This document shows, in pieces, positions 17,138-25,098 of a stretch of DNA of 64,000 nucleotides; position 1 is the first letter of the stretch, and the number at the start of each line of letters is the position of its first letter. Made by a program: the position numbers and the translations under genes. Source of the stretch: Solimonas variicoloris DSM 15731 (GTDB lineage Bacteria; Pseudomonadota; Gammaproteobacteria; Nevskiales; Nevskiaceae). The DNA lies in NCBI RefSeq assembly GCF_000382285.1, contig NZ_KB907925.1, positions 62,001 through 126,000 on the forward strand. The letters run 5' to 3'. Under the pieces are notes generated by a model that saw only the letters and a list, made by a program, of their open reading frames with translations, did not search any database and was not told the DNA's origin.

Positions 17138-17977
17138 ATGAGCGCCGTGCGCGTCTGGCTGGACCGCCGCTGGCGGCAGTTCGCGACCGGCCTGTGCTTT
17201 GTGGTCTTCGGACTGGGCGGCCTGATCTTCGGCCTGACGGTGTTTCCGCTGTTCTGCCTGCCGGCGCGCAATGCGCAGATTGCGCGCCGGCGCGCGCAGC
17301 TCATCGTGTATTACTGGTTCCGCTTCTTCGCCAACCTGATGCGCGTGGTCGGCGTGATCTCCTGGGAAATCCACGGCGCCGAAAAGCTGCGCCGCCCGGG
17401 CCAGATGATCATCGCCAACCATCCGACGCTGATCGACGTCGTCCTGCTGATCGGCTACATCCCGCAGGTCGACTGCATCGTCAAGGAAGCGCTGTTCCGC
17501 AACCCGTTCACGCGCCTGCCGGTCAGCTGGGCCGGCTATATCGCCAACGGTGGCGACGCCGTGAAGCTGGTCGCCGACTGCGCGGCAACACTCAAGGCCG
17601 GCCACTCGCTCATGATCTTCCCCGAGGGCACGCGTTCGAGGCCCGGCGAGGCACTGCAGATCCCGCATGCCGCTGCGCGCATCGCGCTCGAATCGAAGGC
17701 GCCGATCCTGCCGGTGACGATCCGCTGCACGCCGCTGATGCTCAACAAGGGCCACCCCTGGCACGACGTGCCGCCGCGGCCGGGCCACTTCGTCATCGAG
17801 GTCGGCGAGCCTTACCTGGCCAGCGAGGTGGTCGGCGACGCGCCGACGCAGACCATCGCCGCCCGGCGCTTGTCGCACGAATGGGCACGCCGCTTCGGCG
17901 GCCGCGCAGCGCCTCTGGGCTTGCTGCTGGCCGCCTGGATGGGGCCGGCGACCACGACATGGGCACCGATCTGCTGA
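17138..17977 (+). CDS. PlsC-like 1-acyl-glycerol-3-phosphate acyltransferase, ApeD type
   Basis: A 279-residue acyltransferase of the PlsC family with an N-terminal membrane helix (about residues 19-43). NHPTLID (near 88-94) is the HX4D catalytic motif, and FPEGTRS (near 165-171) the acyl-acceptor phosphate motif. In APE clusters it is thought to help build the lipid anchor of the pigment. Start: ATG at 17138, second gene in the plus arm, 73 bases after the chorismatase. A 132-base gap follows before the ACP gene. It differs from the LpxL-like acyltransferase at 11215, so the cluster has two acyl transfer steps. Confidence 0.88.
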   Translation: MSAVRVWLDRRWRQFATGLCFVVFGLGGLIFGLTVFPLFCLPARNAQIARRRAQLIVYYWFRFFANLMRVVGVISWEIHGAEKLRRPGQMIIANHPTLIDVVLLIGYIPQVDCIVKEALFRNPFTRLPVSWAGYIANGGDAVKLVADCAATLKAGHSLMIFPEGTRSRPGEALQIPHAAARIALESKAPILPVTIRCTPLMLNKGHPWHDVPPRPGHFVIEVGEPYLASEVVGDAPTQTIAARRLSHEWARRFGGRAAPLGLLLAAWMGPATTTWAPIC

Positions 17978-18109
17978 GCGCTCGGCCCCGCCGGGCCGCG
18001 GAACGGCTGCCGCAATGTGATCACTGCACTTGCGACAAGGGCGTTGGCCGCAGAAAATGGCACTTTGCTCGTTTTTGAGTTTCGCCGGGGGGCGAAGCAG
18101 CCAATCCTT

Positions 18110-18391
18110 ATGTCGAGTGTGATGCAGTCTGTGCTGGACGGCGTGCCCAGCCACAACGAAATCTTCGAACACGTGAAGGCGCAGCTGATCGAGCTGTTCG
18201 AGATCGAGCCGGCCAAGATCCGCCTCGATGCGCAGCTCTATCAGGATCTGGAGATCGACAGCATCGATGCCATCGACCTGATCCTGCGCCTCAAGGACTA
18301 CACCGGCAAGAAGGTCAAGCCCGAGGACTTCAAGAGCGTGCGCACGGTCGGCGACGTGGTCAGCGCCGTCGAGACCCTGTTCAAGACCTGA
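18110..18391 (+). CDS. Acyl carrier protein of the APE plus arm
   Basis: A 93-residue ACP with the phosphopantetheine Ser51 in LEIDSIDAIDL and typical acidic helices. It resembles ApeE/ApeF and would carry the growing aryl polyene. Start choice: ATG at 18110; a second ATG at 18122 gives 89 residues, and an upstream ATG at 18017 adds a segment with no ACP character. It lies 8 bases before a TTG-initiated dehydratase gene, so the two are probably coupled. It is clearly different in sequence from the minus-arm ACP, suggesting separate partners. Confidence 0.9.
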   Translation: MSSVMQSVLDGVPSHNEIFEHVKAQLIELFEIEPAKIRLDAQLYQDLEIDSIDAIDLILRLKDYTGKKVKPEDFKSVRTVGDVVSAVETLFKT

Positions 18392-18398
18392 CGCGCGC

Positions 18399-18749
18399 TT
18401 GAATCTCGAGCCGCAGACCCTCGCCGTGCAGGCGGCCGCTGACGGCGAGTGGGTGATCCGCCTCGACGTCCCGCCGCAGTTGCCGTGCTTCGCCGACCAC
18501 TTCGACGGCGCGCCGATGCTGCCCGGCGTGCTGCAGCTCGGCTGGGCGGTGCGTCTGGCACAGCAGCAGTTCGGCATCAGCGCGCCGCTGCTGCAGGTCA
18601 CGCAGCTGAAGTTCCAGCACCCGATCACCCCCGGCAGCGAGCTCTCGCTGCAGTTGCGCCGCAGCCAGGGCGGCGACATCGACTTCCAGTACCGCACGCC
18701 TGCCCGCGACTGTTCGAGCGGACGCCTGAGCTTCGCGGGCGCGCAGTGA
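18399..18749 (+). CDS. APE dehydratase, ApeI-like hotdog
   Basis: A 116-residue single-hotdog protein. CFADHFDGAPMLPGVLQLGW (near residues 29-48) is the FabZ-like His-Phe...Pro-Gly signature, and QLKFQHPITPGSEL a following strand typical of FabZ. Predicted role: dehydration of 3-hydroxyacyl-ACP with an ApeP-type partner. The start is TTG at 18399, since no ATG or GTG fits between the ACP stop and the conserved domain. Its TGA at 18747 overlaps the GTG start of the glycosyltransferase (GTGA). It is a paralogue of the gene at 13341. Confidence 0.82.
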   Translation: MNLEPQTLAVQAAADGEWVIRLDVPPQLPCFADHFDGAPMLPGVLQLGWAVRLAQQQFGISAPLLQVTQLKFQHPITPGSELSLQLRRSQGGDIDFQYRTPARDCSSGRLSFAGAQ

Positions 18750-19507
18750 GCGGAGCCGGCGACGTGTTCCGGCCCTGCGTGGTGGTGCCGGTCTACGACC
18801 ATGAGGGCGCGATCGCCGCGACGCTGGCGCAGCTGCGCCCGCACGGCCTGCCCTGCTATCTGGTCGACGACGGCAGCCATGCGCCCTGCGCGCGCGAGCT
18901 CGATCGCCTGGCCGCCGAGCAGCGCGACTGGCTGCAGCTGATCCGCCTGCCGGTGAATTCCGGCAAGGGCGCAGCGGTGATGGCCGGTTTCGAGCGCGCC
19001 GCCGCTGACGGCTACTCGCACGCGCTGCAGTTCGACGCCGACGGCCAGCACAATGCCGGTGACGTGCCGCGCCTGCTGGCGCTGGCCGCCGCGCATCCGG
19101 ACGCACTGGTGACCGGCATCCCGCTGTACGACGCCTCGGTGCCCAAGTCCCGCCTCTACGGTCGCTACGTCACGCACGCCTGGGTGTGGATCAACACGCT
19201 GTCGCTGCGCATCAAGGATTCGATGCTCGGCTTTCGCGTCTACCCGCTGGCCGCCACGCTGCGGGTCTGGCGCACGCAGCACGTCGGCCGGCGCATGGAC
19301 TTCGACACCGAAATCATGGTGCGGCTGTTCTGGGACGGCATCGACGTGCTGAGCCTGCCGACCCGCGTGACCTACCCGAGCGACGGCGTGTCGCATTTCG
19401 ACGTGCTGCGCGACAACCTGCGCATCTCGCGCATGCATGCGCGGCTGTTCGTCGGCATGCTGTGGCGCGCCCCGCGTCTGCTGTGGCGCAAGCTCGGCGG
19501 CGCGTGA
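18746..19507 (+). CDS. apeJ: Family 2 glycosyltransferase, ApeJ type
   Basis: A 253-residue GT-A fold glycosyltransferase. VVVPVYDHEGAIAATLAQL (residues 12-30), the nucleotide-binding LVDDGS and the metal-binding FDADGQH are the family-2 marks, followed by LGFRVYP. It probably transfers a sugar onto the lipid or aryl head of the APE glycolipid. In enterobacterial clusters this domain is fused to an acyltransferase; here it stands alone and the acyltransferase is encoded at 11215. Start: GTG at 18746 overlapping the preceding stop; a GTG at 18764 is an alternative. No proline-rich or membrane extension is present. Confidence 0.88.
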   Translation: MSGAGDVFRPCVVVPVYDHEGAIAATLAQLRPHGLPCYLVDDGSHAPCARELDRLAAEQRDWLQLIRLPVNSGKGAAVMAGFERAAADGYSHALQFDADGQHNAGDVPRLLALAAAHPDALVTGIPLYDASVPKSRLYGRYVTHAWVWINTLSLRIKDSMLGFRVYPLAATLRVWRTQHVGRRMDFDTEIMVRLFWDGIDVLSLPTRVTYPSDGVSHFDVLRDNLRISRMHARLFVGMLWRAPRLLWRKLGGA

Positions 19508-19602
19508 CGGCGCTTGCCGTGGGCAGCCCCGGCCGCGCCGCGCCTTTGTGTCCGGACCCTTCCGCGGCGTCCGGCCGGCGCTCTTTTGCGTAGACTGCCG
19601 GC

Positions 19603-20022
19603 ATGACGACGCTGCCCTCCGCCGAGGCGGAAATCCTCGTGCCGTTCCATGACTGCGATCCGATCGGCATCGTCTGGCACGGCAACTACGCCCGTTATTT
19701 CGAAATCGCGCGCTGTGCGCTGCTCGACCGCATCGACTACAGCTACCGGCAGATGCTGGAGTCGGGCTACGCCTGGCCGATCATCGACATGCACCTGCGC
19801 TACGTACGCCCGGCGCGCTTCGATCAACGCATCATCGCCAGCGCGACCCTCGAGGAATGGGAGCATCGCCTGAAGATCGCCTACGTCATCCGCGACGCCG
19901 CCAGCGGCGAGCGTCTCGTCGTCGGCCACACCATGCAGGTCGCGGTGACGATGCCGGACTTCGAAATGCAGTACGCATCGCCGCGCATTCTTGCCGAAAA
20001 GCTCGGAATCAAGACCTCATGA
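19603..20022 (+). CDS. apeK: YbgC-like acyl thioesterase, ApeK type
   Basis: A 139-residue hotdog thioesterase. FHDCDPIGIVWHGNYARYFE (near residues 15-34) is the 4HBT signature with the catalytic Asp, as in 4-hydroxybenzoyl-CoA thioesterase and YbgC. It would release the chain or remove blocked acyl groups from the ACP. The ATG at 19603 is the only sensible start. It ends as ATGA into the LolA-like gene. The 95 bases between glycosyltransferase and this gene hold no other gene. Confidence 0.9.
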   Translation: MTTLPSAEAEILVPFHDCDPIGIVWHGNYARYFEIARCALLDRIDYSYRQMLESGYAWPIIDMHLRYVRPARFDQRIIASATLEEWEHRLKIAYVIRDAASGERLVVGHTMQVAVTMPDFEMQYASPRILAEKLGIKTS

Positions 20023-20681
20023 AGCGCCTGCTGCTCGCCCTGACACTGGCCTGTGCGCCAGCCGTCGCCGCCGCCTCCGCAGCGAGCGCCTCGGCGTCGG
20101 TCTCGGCCGAAACGGTCTTCGCCCATCCCGCCGATGCAGCGACGATCCGTGCCGCGCTGGTTCCGGTCACGGCCCGGCTGGCCGCGGCACAGTCGATCAG
20201 CGGGCCGTATCAGCAGAAGAAGTACCTGCGCGAGCTGCCTAGGCCCCTGCTCGCCAGCGGCGATTTCACCTTTGTCCGCGATCACGGCATCACCTGGCGC
20301 ACGACCACGCCGTTCGCCTCGGAGCTCGTCATCCAGCGCGACGCCCTCGTGCAGCGCGACGCCAATGGCCAGGAAGTCCGCATTGATGCCGCGCAGCAGC
20401 CGGCCGTGCGCATGGTCGCGCGCATTTTCTTCGCGGTGTTTTCGCTGGATTTCGCCGAACTCGAACAACTGTTCGCGCTGTCGCTGCAGCAGGATGGCGG
20501 CGGCTGGCAGCTCGGCCTGCAACCGAAGCAGGCCAGCGGCACGATCGACGCGATCATCGTCAGCGGCCGCAACGACGTCGAGCGCGTGCGCCTGCTGGAA
20601 CGCGGCGGCGACCGCACCGAAATCGAGTTTCAGGACACCCGCGTTTCGTCGTCGGCCGCGCCGGCGGCTCGCGCCCGCTGA
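20019..20681 (+). CDS. apeL: LolA-like periplasmic carrier, ApeL type
   Basis: A 220-residue secreted protein. The signal peptide (MKRLLLALTLACAPAVAAAS) has a cut near residue 20, followed by a LolA-like outer-membrane lipoprotein carrier fold: RELPRPLLASGDFTFVRDHGI and WRTTTPFASELVI are the expected beta strands. APE clusters carry it next to the MMPL exporter, suggesting that the hydrophobic pigment is handed across the periplasm. It starts by ATGA overlap and ends 8 bases before the exporter ATG. Confidence 0.86.
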   Translation: MKRLLLALTLACAPAVAAASAASASASVSAETVFAHPADAATIRAALVPVTARLAAAQSISGPYQQKKYLRELPRPLLASGDFTFVRDHGITWRTTTPFASELVIQRDALVQRDANGQEVRIDAAQQPAVRMVARIFFAVFSLDFAELEQLFALSLQQDGGGWQLGLQPKQASGTIDAIIVSGRNDVERVRLLERGGDRTEIEFQDTRVSSSAAPAARAR

Positions 20682-20689
20682 GCGCGCCA

Positions 20690-23098
20690 ATGTCCGCTCG
20701 CCAGCGCCTGCTGCTGTGGGTTCTGCTGATGACCGGCGCCGGCCTGTGGCTGTGGTGGGCCTCCAGCACGCGCCTGCAGTTCGAAACCGACATCACGGCG
20801 ATGCTGCCGCAGACCGCACCCGATGCGGTGACCCGGCAGGCGCTCGATCGCGTGGAGTCGGCCCTGGGCCGGCAAGGCCTCTATCTGGTCGGTGCGCCCG
20901 ACTTCGCGACGGCGCGCCGGGCGGCCGAGGCCTTCGTCGCCGCCTTGCGCGAAGAGCCGGGCGCGCCGACCGACCGCCCGGTCTACGCCAGCGCCGCACT
21001 GCAGGTCGCCAGCGACCCGGCGCAGCTGGATGCCGCCTATGGTGATGCACGCCTGCTGCTGCTGAGCGCCAACGACCGCGCGCGCCTGCAGCGCGAGGGT
21101 GCCCAACCGTTCGCCGATGCCGCACTGCAGGCCCTGTATGCGCCGGCCGGCTTCGGGCCGTCCGGCCTCGGCCGCACGCGTGCGTTTGCCGATGACCCGT
21201 TCGGCCTCTACGGCGACTTCCTGCTCCAGCTGCTGCCGGCCGGCGGCAAGCTGGCGCCGCGCGACGGCATCCTCACGCTCGAGCGCGATGGCGGCATCGA
21301 CGTGCTGGTCAACGCAACCCTCGCCGATTCCCCGTTCCGGCTTGCGGTCCAGGACCGCGCGATGGCGCGGCTCGATGCCGCCCTGCAGGCCGCGCGCGCG
21401 ACCGCCCCCGGCGTCACCGTGATCGGCACCGGCGTGCTGCGCCATGCCGCGGCGGCGAGCCGCAGCGCCAAGCGCGAGATCTCGACGATCGGCAGCCTGT
21501 CGCTGGCCGGCGTGCTGCTGGTGTTTCTGGTGTGCTTCCGCTCGCTGCGTCCGCTGCTGCTGGTACTGCTGTCGCTCGGGGCCGCCTCGGTGGTGTCGCT
21601 GGCAACGGTGGCGACGCTGTACGGCAAGGTGCATCTGATCGCGATGGTGTTCGAATCGAGCCTCGTCGGCCTGGCCGTCGACTACTCGATCCATTTCTTC
21701 AGCGACCGTTTCCGCAACGACAAGCCGTGGACCGGCATGGACGGCCTGCGCCACGTCGGCGTGCCGATCAGCGTCGGCATGGCGACCACGCTGCTCGCCT
21801 ACTGTTCGTTTCTGGTCCCGCCGTTCCCCGGCCTGCGCCAGATGGCCCTGCTGTCGATGACCGGCCTGGTCGCGTCGTATCTGACCGTGATGCTCGCCTA
21901 CCCGGCACTCGCCGGCTCGCCGCCGCCGGCCTCGAAGCCGGTACTGGCGCTGCGCGACCGGCTCGCACGGCTGCACCGGCCGCGGCCGGCGCTGCTCGGC
22001 GTACTGATCGCCGGCGGGGCGGTCTTGCTGGCCTTCGGTCTGGCACGCCTGCAGTTCGTCGACGACGTGCGCGCGCTGCAGTCGTCGCCGGCCAATCTGC
22101 TCGCCGAGGAAATGCAGGTGCGCGAACGCCTCGGCGGCGGCCTCGATACGCGCTTCTTCCTCGTCGAAGGGCGCGACGCCGAAACGGTCCTGGCCCGCGA
22201 GGAAGCACTGCGGGATCGCCTCGAAGCGCTGCGCGCGCGCGGCCTGCTGACGGACTACAACGCCTTGTCGCGGCTGGTCCCGTCGCAGGCGCGGCAGGCC
22301 GAAAACGCCGAGCTGCTGGCCCGCACCGTCTACGCCGACGGCGGCGCACTGGCCCGGCTCGACGCCACGCTCGGCTTTGCCCCGGAGCACTTCGCGCAGC
22401 AACGCGCCGCGTTCGACGCCGCGCGCGCCCTGCGCATCACGCCCGAGCCGTTGCTCGACACACCGCTGGGCGCCGCCTTGCGGCCGCTGTGGCTGGGACC
22501 GACCGCGCACGGGTTCGCCAGTGTCGTCACGCTCAGCGGCGTGCGCGAGCCGGGAGCGCTGGTCGACGCCGCCACCGGCCTGCCCGGCATCCACCTCGTC
22601 GATCGCGTCAGCGACATCTCGCAGGTGCTCGCGCACTACCGGCGTCTGGCGTCGCTGGGCCTGGGCGGCGCGCTGTTGATCATCGCCGGCGTGCTCGCCT
22701 GGCGTTACGGGCCGCGGCACGCGATGCGCCATCTGCTGGCGCCGCTCGGTGGCGCGCTGCTGACGCTGGCGACCCTTGGCGCACTCGGCATTCCGGCCAA
22801 TCTGTTCACGGTGCTGGCGCTGCTGCTGGTGCTGGGCCTGGGCGTCGACTACTCGGTGTTCCTGCACGAGGGCGATGCCTCGCGGCCGACGACCCTGCTC
22901 GCCATCAGCCTGGCCGGCCTCGTCACGCTGCTGGCCTTCGGCCTGCTCGGCGCATCGGCGACGCCGTTCATCCGCAGCCTCGGCCTCGGCGTGCTGCTCG
23001 GCGTCGCCTGGACCTGGCTGCTCGCCGTGCTCGCTGCCGCACCGCCACGCGCCTATGTCAAAATGCCCGCCGCGGACGCGGGGGCGCCGCCTTCATGA
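20690..23098 (+). CDS. apeM: MMPL/RND-type exporter, ApeM type
   Basis: An 802-residue inner membrane exporter of the MMPL/RND superfamily. It shows the duplicated layout: one N-terminal helix (about residues 5-25), a periplasmic domain (about 26-245), five or six helices with VFESSLVGLAVDYSIHFFSD and the conserved DYS near 328-330, a second periplasmic domain (about 450-650) and a second helix bundle with LLLVLGLGVDYSVFLHEG, whose Asp is a proton-relay candidate. It should move the aryl polyene lipid out of the inner membrane. Length fits ApeM. The stop overlaps the next ATG. Confidence 0.92.
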   Translation: MSARQRLLLWVLLMTGAGLWLWWASSTRLQFETDITAMLPQTAPDAVTRQALDRVESALGRQGLYLVGAPDFATARRAAEAFVAALREEPGAPTDRPVYASAALQVASDPAQLDAAYGDARLLLLSANDRARLQREGAQPFADAALQALYAPAGFGPSGLGRTRAFADDPFGLYGDFLLQLLPAGGKLAPRDGILTLERDGGIDVLVNATLADSPFRLAVQDRAMARLDAALQAARATAPGVTVIGTGVLRHAAAASRSAKREISTIGSLSLAGVLLVFLVCFRSLRPLLLVLLSLGAASVVSLATVATLYGKVHLIAMVFESSLVGLAVDYSIHFFSDRFRNDKPWTGMDGLRHVGVPISVGMATTLLAYCSFLVPPFPGLRQMALLSMTGLVASYLTVMLAYPALAGSPPPASKPVLALRDRLARLHRPRPALLGVLIAGGAVLLAFGLARLQFVDDVRALQSSPANLLAEEMQVRERLGGGLDTRFFLVEGRDAETVLAREEALRDRLEALRARGLLTDYNALSRLVPSQARQAENAELLARTVYADGGALARLDATLGFAPEHFAQQRAAFDAARALRITPEPLLDTPLGAALRPLWLGPTAHGFASVVTLSGVREPGALVDAATGLPGIHLVDRVSDISQVLAHYRRLASLGLGGALLIIAGVLAWRYGPRHAMRHLLAPLGGALLTLATLGALGIPANLFTVLALLLVLGLGVDYSVFLHEGDASRPTTLLAISLAGLVTLLAFGLLGASATPFIRSLGLGVLLGVAWTWLLAVLAAAPPRAYVKMPAADAGAPPS

Positions 23099-23784
23099 CC
23101 TCGTGCCACGGCATGGCCCGCACCGGTCGACGCGCCGGCCGCCAGAACATTTCGAATAGCCAGCAACCCAGCGAGTTCGTGTTCAATTTCCGATCATCGT
23201 CGTGCATCGCACCGATAGCCGCTGCGCTGCTGCTCGCCGCCTGCGCGAACGGGCCCGCGGCGCGGCCGGCCACGGGCGCCGCGACGACCCTGCCGCTGCT
23301 GCCGCCGGCCAGCCTCGGCGCGCCACTGCAGGCCCAGCAGATCCTGCATGCCGCTTACGGCAGTGACGAGGCCACGCTGCAGTGCGTGGTCGAGACCGAC
23401 GCCACCTTGCTGTCGATCGTCTGCCTGACGGCGCTGGGCCAGCGCGTGTTCACGCTGACCTACGACGGCCACGAGCTCAAGGCGCTGCGTGCGCCATTCG
23501 CGCCGGGCTCCATCGACCCGCAGCGCATCGTCGCCGACCTGCAACTCGCCTACTGGCCGCTGGCGGCGCTGCAACCCGCGTGGCAGGGCGCCGGCTACGG
23601 CGTCAGCGAGCCGCGGCCCGGCCTGCGCCGCGTGGTTCGCGACGGCCGCCTGTTTGCCGAAGTGCACAGCGCCGCGCCAGCACTGAGCAACGGCCACGGC
23701 GCGGCCTGGTCGGCGCGCGTCTGGCTCGTCAATTTCGCCTACGGTTACGCGCTCGACATCGAGACGCAGGTCGCCGCCGAATGA
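23095..23784 (+). CDS. apeN: DUF3261 outer membrane lipoprotein, ApeN type
   Basis: A 229-residue protein of the DUF3261 family, found at this place in APE clusters. AALLLAACANG near residues 42-52 is a lipoprotein signal with lipobox LAAC, so the mature protein is likely an acylated envelope protein, perhaps in the outer membrane. The reaction or partner is unknown. Start: the ATG at 23095 overlaps the exporter stop as ATGA and suggests coupling, but it gives 28 residues before a normal-looking signal peptide. GTG at 23179 would give the better signal (MFNFRSSSCIAPIAAALLLA). I report the longer form and regard the choice as open. Confidence 0.8.
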   Translation: MTSCHGMARTGRRAGRQNISNSQQPSEFVFNFRSSSCIAPIAAALLLAACANGPAARPATGAATTLPLLPPASLGAPLQAQQILHAAYGSDEATLQCVVETDATLLSIVCLTALGQRVFTLTYDGHELKALRAPFAPGSIDPQRIVADLQLAYWPLAALQPAWQGAGYGVSEPRPGLRRVVRDGRLFAEVHSAAPALSNGHGAAWSARVWLVNFAYGYALDIETQVAAE

Positions 23785-24266
23785 CCATGCTCGCGCTGGG
23801 CCACGCCTACACGATCGCCGAGCTGCTGCCGCATGGGCCGGGCTTCACCCTGCTCGACAGCCTGCTCGACTACGGCCACGAGCACGCCAGCTGCAGCATC
23901 GACATCGGTCCGCAGACGCCGTTCTTCGAAGCCGGCCGCGGCGTGCCGAACTGGGTCGGCATCGAATACATGGCGCAGGCGATCGGCGTCTACGCCGGCA
24001 TCGTGCGCCGGCAGGCCGGCCAGCACATCGAGATCGGCCTGCTGCTCGGCACGCGCCGCTATCGCTGCGAGCAGGCCTGGTTCACGCCGGGCAGCCGTCT
24101 CGTCGTGCGCGCCGATCAGCTGGTGCGCGACGCCGCGTCCGGTGTCGCCGCGTTCCGCTGCCAGCTGCATGACGGCGAACGCGAACTGGCGCAGGCCGAG
24201 ATCAAGGCCTTCCAGCCGGACAACGTGCGCGCGTATCTGCAGTCCCTCGCTGAAGGAGCCTTATGA
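23781..24266 (+). CDS. apeP: APE beta-hydroxyacyl-ACP dehydratase, ApeP
   Basis: A 161-residue hotdog dehydratase. LLPHGPGFTLLDSLLDYG (residues 15-32) and the active-site helix WVGIEYMAQAIGVYAG (near 55-70, Glu as likely catalytic acid) are ApeP marks. It should dimerise with an ApeI-type subunit to dehydrate 3-hydroxyacyl-ACP. The ATGA start overlap links it to the lipoprotein gene. The 3-prime end carries AAGGAG, which serves the following mini ORF, not the ketoreductase directly. It is the paralogue of the gene at 8798 in the minus arm. Confidence 0.9.
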   Translation: MTMLALGHAYTIAELLPHGPGFTLLDSLLDYGHEHASCSIDIGPQTPFFEAGRGVPNWVGIEYMAQAIGVYAGIVRRQAGQHIEIGLLLGTRRYRCEQAWFTPGSRLVVRADQLVRDAASGVAAFRCQLHDGERELAQAEIKAFQPDNVRAYLQSLAEGAL

Positions 24267-24307
24267 AGTCAGCAGCACCCACCACCGCGCTGCGAGCGGC
24301 ACCATGA
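24263..24307 (+). CDS. 14-codon mini ORF linking apeP and apeQ
   Basis: The ATG at 24263 overlaps the apeP stop as ATGA, has AAGGAG at 24253-24258 at ideal distance, and opens 14 codons ending in TGA at 24305. This TGA overlaps the ketoreductase start at 24304 as ATGA. The ketoreductase itself has no good ribosome site. The arrangement looks like a translational relay rather than a functional peptide; the product begins MKSAAPTTALRAAP. It could also be a chance frame or reflect a frameshift that once extended the ketoreductase. Confidence 0.5.
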   Translation: MKSAAPTTALRAAP

Positions 24308-25023
24308 GCTGGGTTCTCGTCACGGGCGCCAACCGCGGCATCGGCCAGGCCATCGCCGTGGCGCTGGCACAGGGCGGCTTCGATCTGGTGCTGCACGCGC
24401 GCGACGCCGCCAAGCTCGCCGACACCAGCGCGCAGGTCGCCGCGCTCGGCCGGCAGACGCGCAACGTGATCTTCGACGTCACCGACCGCGCCGCCGCCGC
24501 CGCCGCCCTGGAGGCGGATATCGCCGCGCATGGCGCGTATTACGGCGTCGTCTGCAATGCCGGCATCGCCCGTGACGGCGCCTTCCCGGCGCTGTCCGGT
24601 GACGACTGGGACATGGTGCTGCGCACCAATCTCGATGGCTTCTACAACGTCGTGCAGCCGCTGGCGATGCCGATGATCCGCACCCGCAAGCCGGGCCGCA
24701 TCGTCACCATCGCCTCGGTCTCGGGCCTGATGGGCAACCGCGGCCAGGTCAATTACAGCGCCGCCAAGGCCGGCATCATCGGCGCGACCAAGGCGCTCGC
24801 CGTCGAACTGGCGTCGCGCAAGATCACCGTCAACTGCGTCGCGCCGGGCCTGATCCGCACCGACATGATCAGCGACGTGCCGCTCGACGAAGCACTGAAG
24901 ATGGTACCGGCAGGCCGCGTCGGCGAGCCCGAGGAAGTCGGCGCCGTCGTCGCCTTTCTGATGTCGCCGGCTGCCGCCTACGTGACGCGTCAGGTGATTT
25001 CGGTCAACGGTGGCATGTTCTAG
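24304..25023 (+). CDS. apeQ: APE beta-ketoacyl-ACP reductase, ApeQ (FabG-like)
   Basis: A 239-residue short-chain dehydrogenase/reductase. TGANRGIG (residues 7-14) binds NADPH, NAG is at 85-87, and the catalytic set Ser138, Tyr151, Lys155 (YSAAK) with Asn109 is intact. It reduces 3-ketoacyl-ACP in each polyene cycle. The N-terminus is short and begins directly at the Rossmann strand. The ATGA overlap with the mini ORF suggests re-initiation. A G+C-rich hairpin at 25050 separates it from apeR. Confidence 0.92.
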   Translation: MSWVLVTGANRGIGQAIAVALAQGGFDLVLHARDAAKLADTSAQVAALGRQTRNVIFDVTDRAAAAAALEADIAAHGAYYGVVCNAGIARDGAFPALSGDDWDMVLRTNLDGFYNVVQPLAMPMIRTRKPGRIVTIASVSGLMGNRGQVNYSAAKAGIIGATKALAVELASRKITVNCVAPGLIRTDMISDVPLDEALKMVPAGRVGEPEEVGAVVAFLMSPAAAYVTRQVISVNGGMF

Positions 25024-25049
25024 CCGCATGCGGTGCAGGTTGTGGCGCC

Positions 25050-25067
25050 CGGTCGCGCTCGCGACCG
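25050..25067. other. Hairpin between apeQ and apeR
   Basis: CGGTCGCG and CGCGACCG form a perfect 8-base inverted repeat around a 2-base centre (real loop larger), 27 bases after the apeQ stop. GTTTTC follows some bases later but is not a proper U-tract, so this may be a weak terminator, an mRNA stability element or a processing site that sets the level of apeR. It is not a strong terminator call. Confidence 0.35.
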
Positions 25068-25098
25068 TTCAGGGTTTTCTGCTTTGGAGTGAGGTCTG

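Noticed and set aside
20630-22867. 745-codon open frame on the minus strand
   Set aside because: Antisense to the MMPL exporter; its Arg/Gln/His-rich translation has no domain character.
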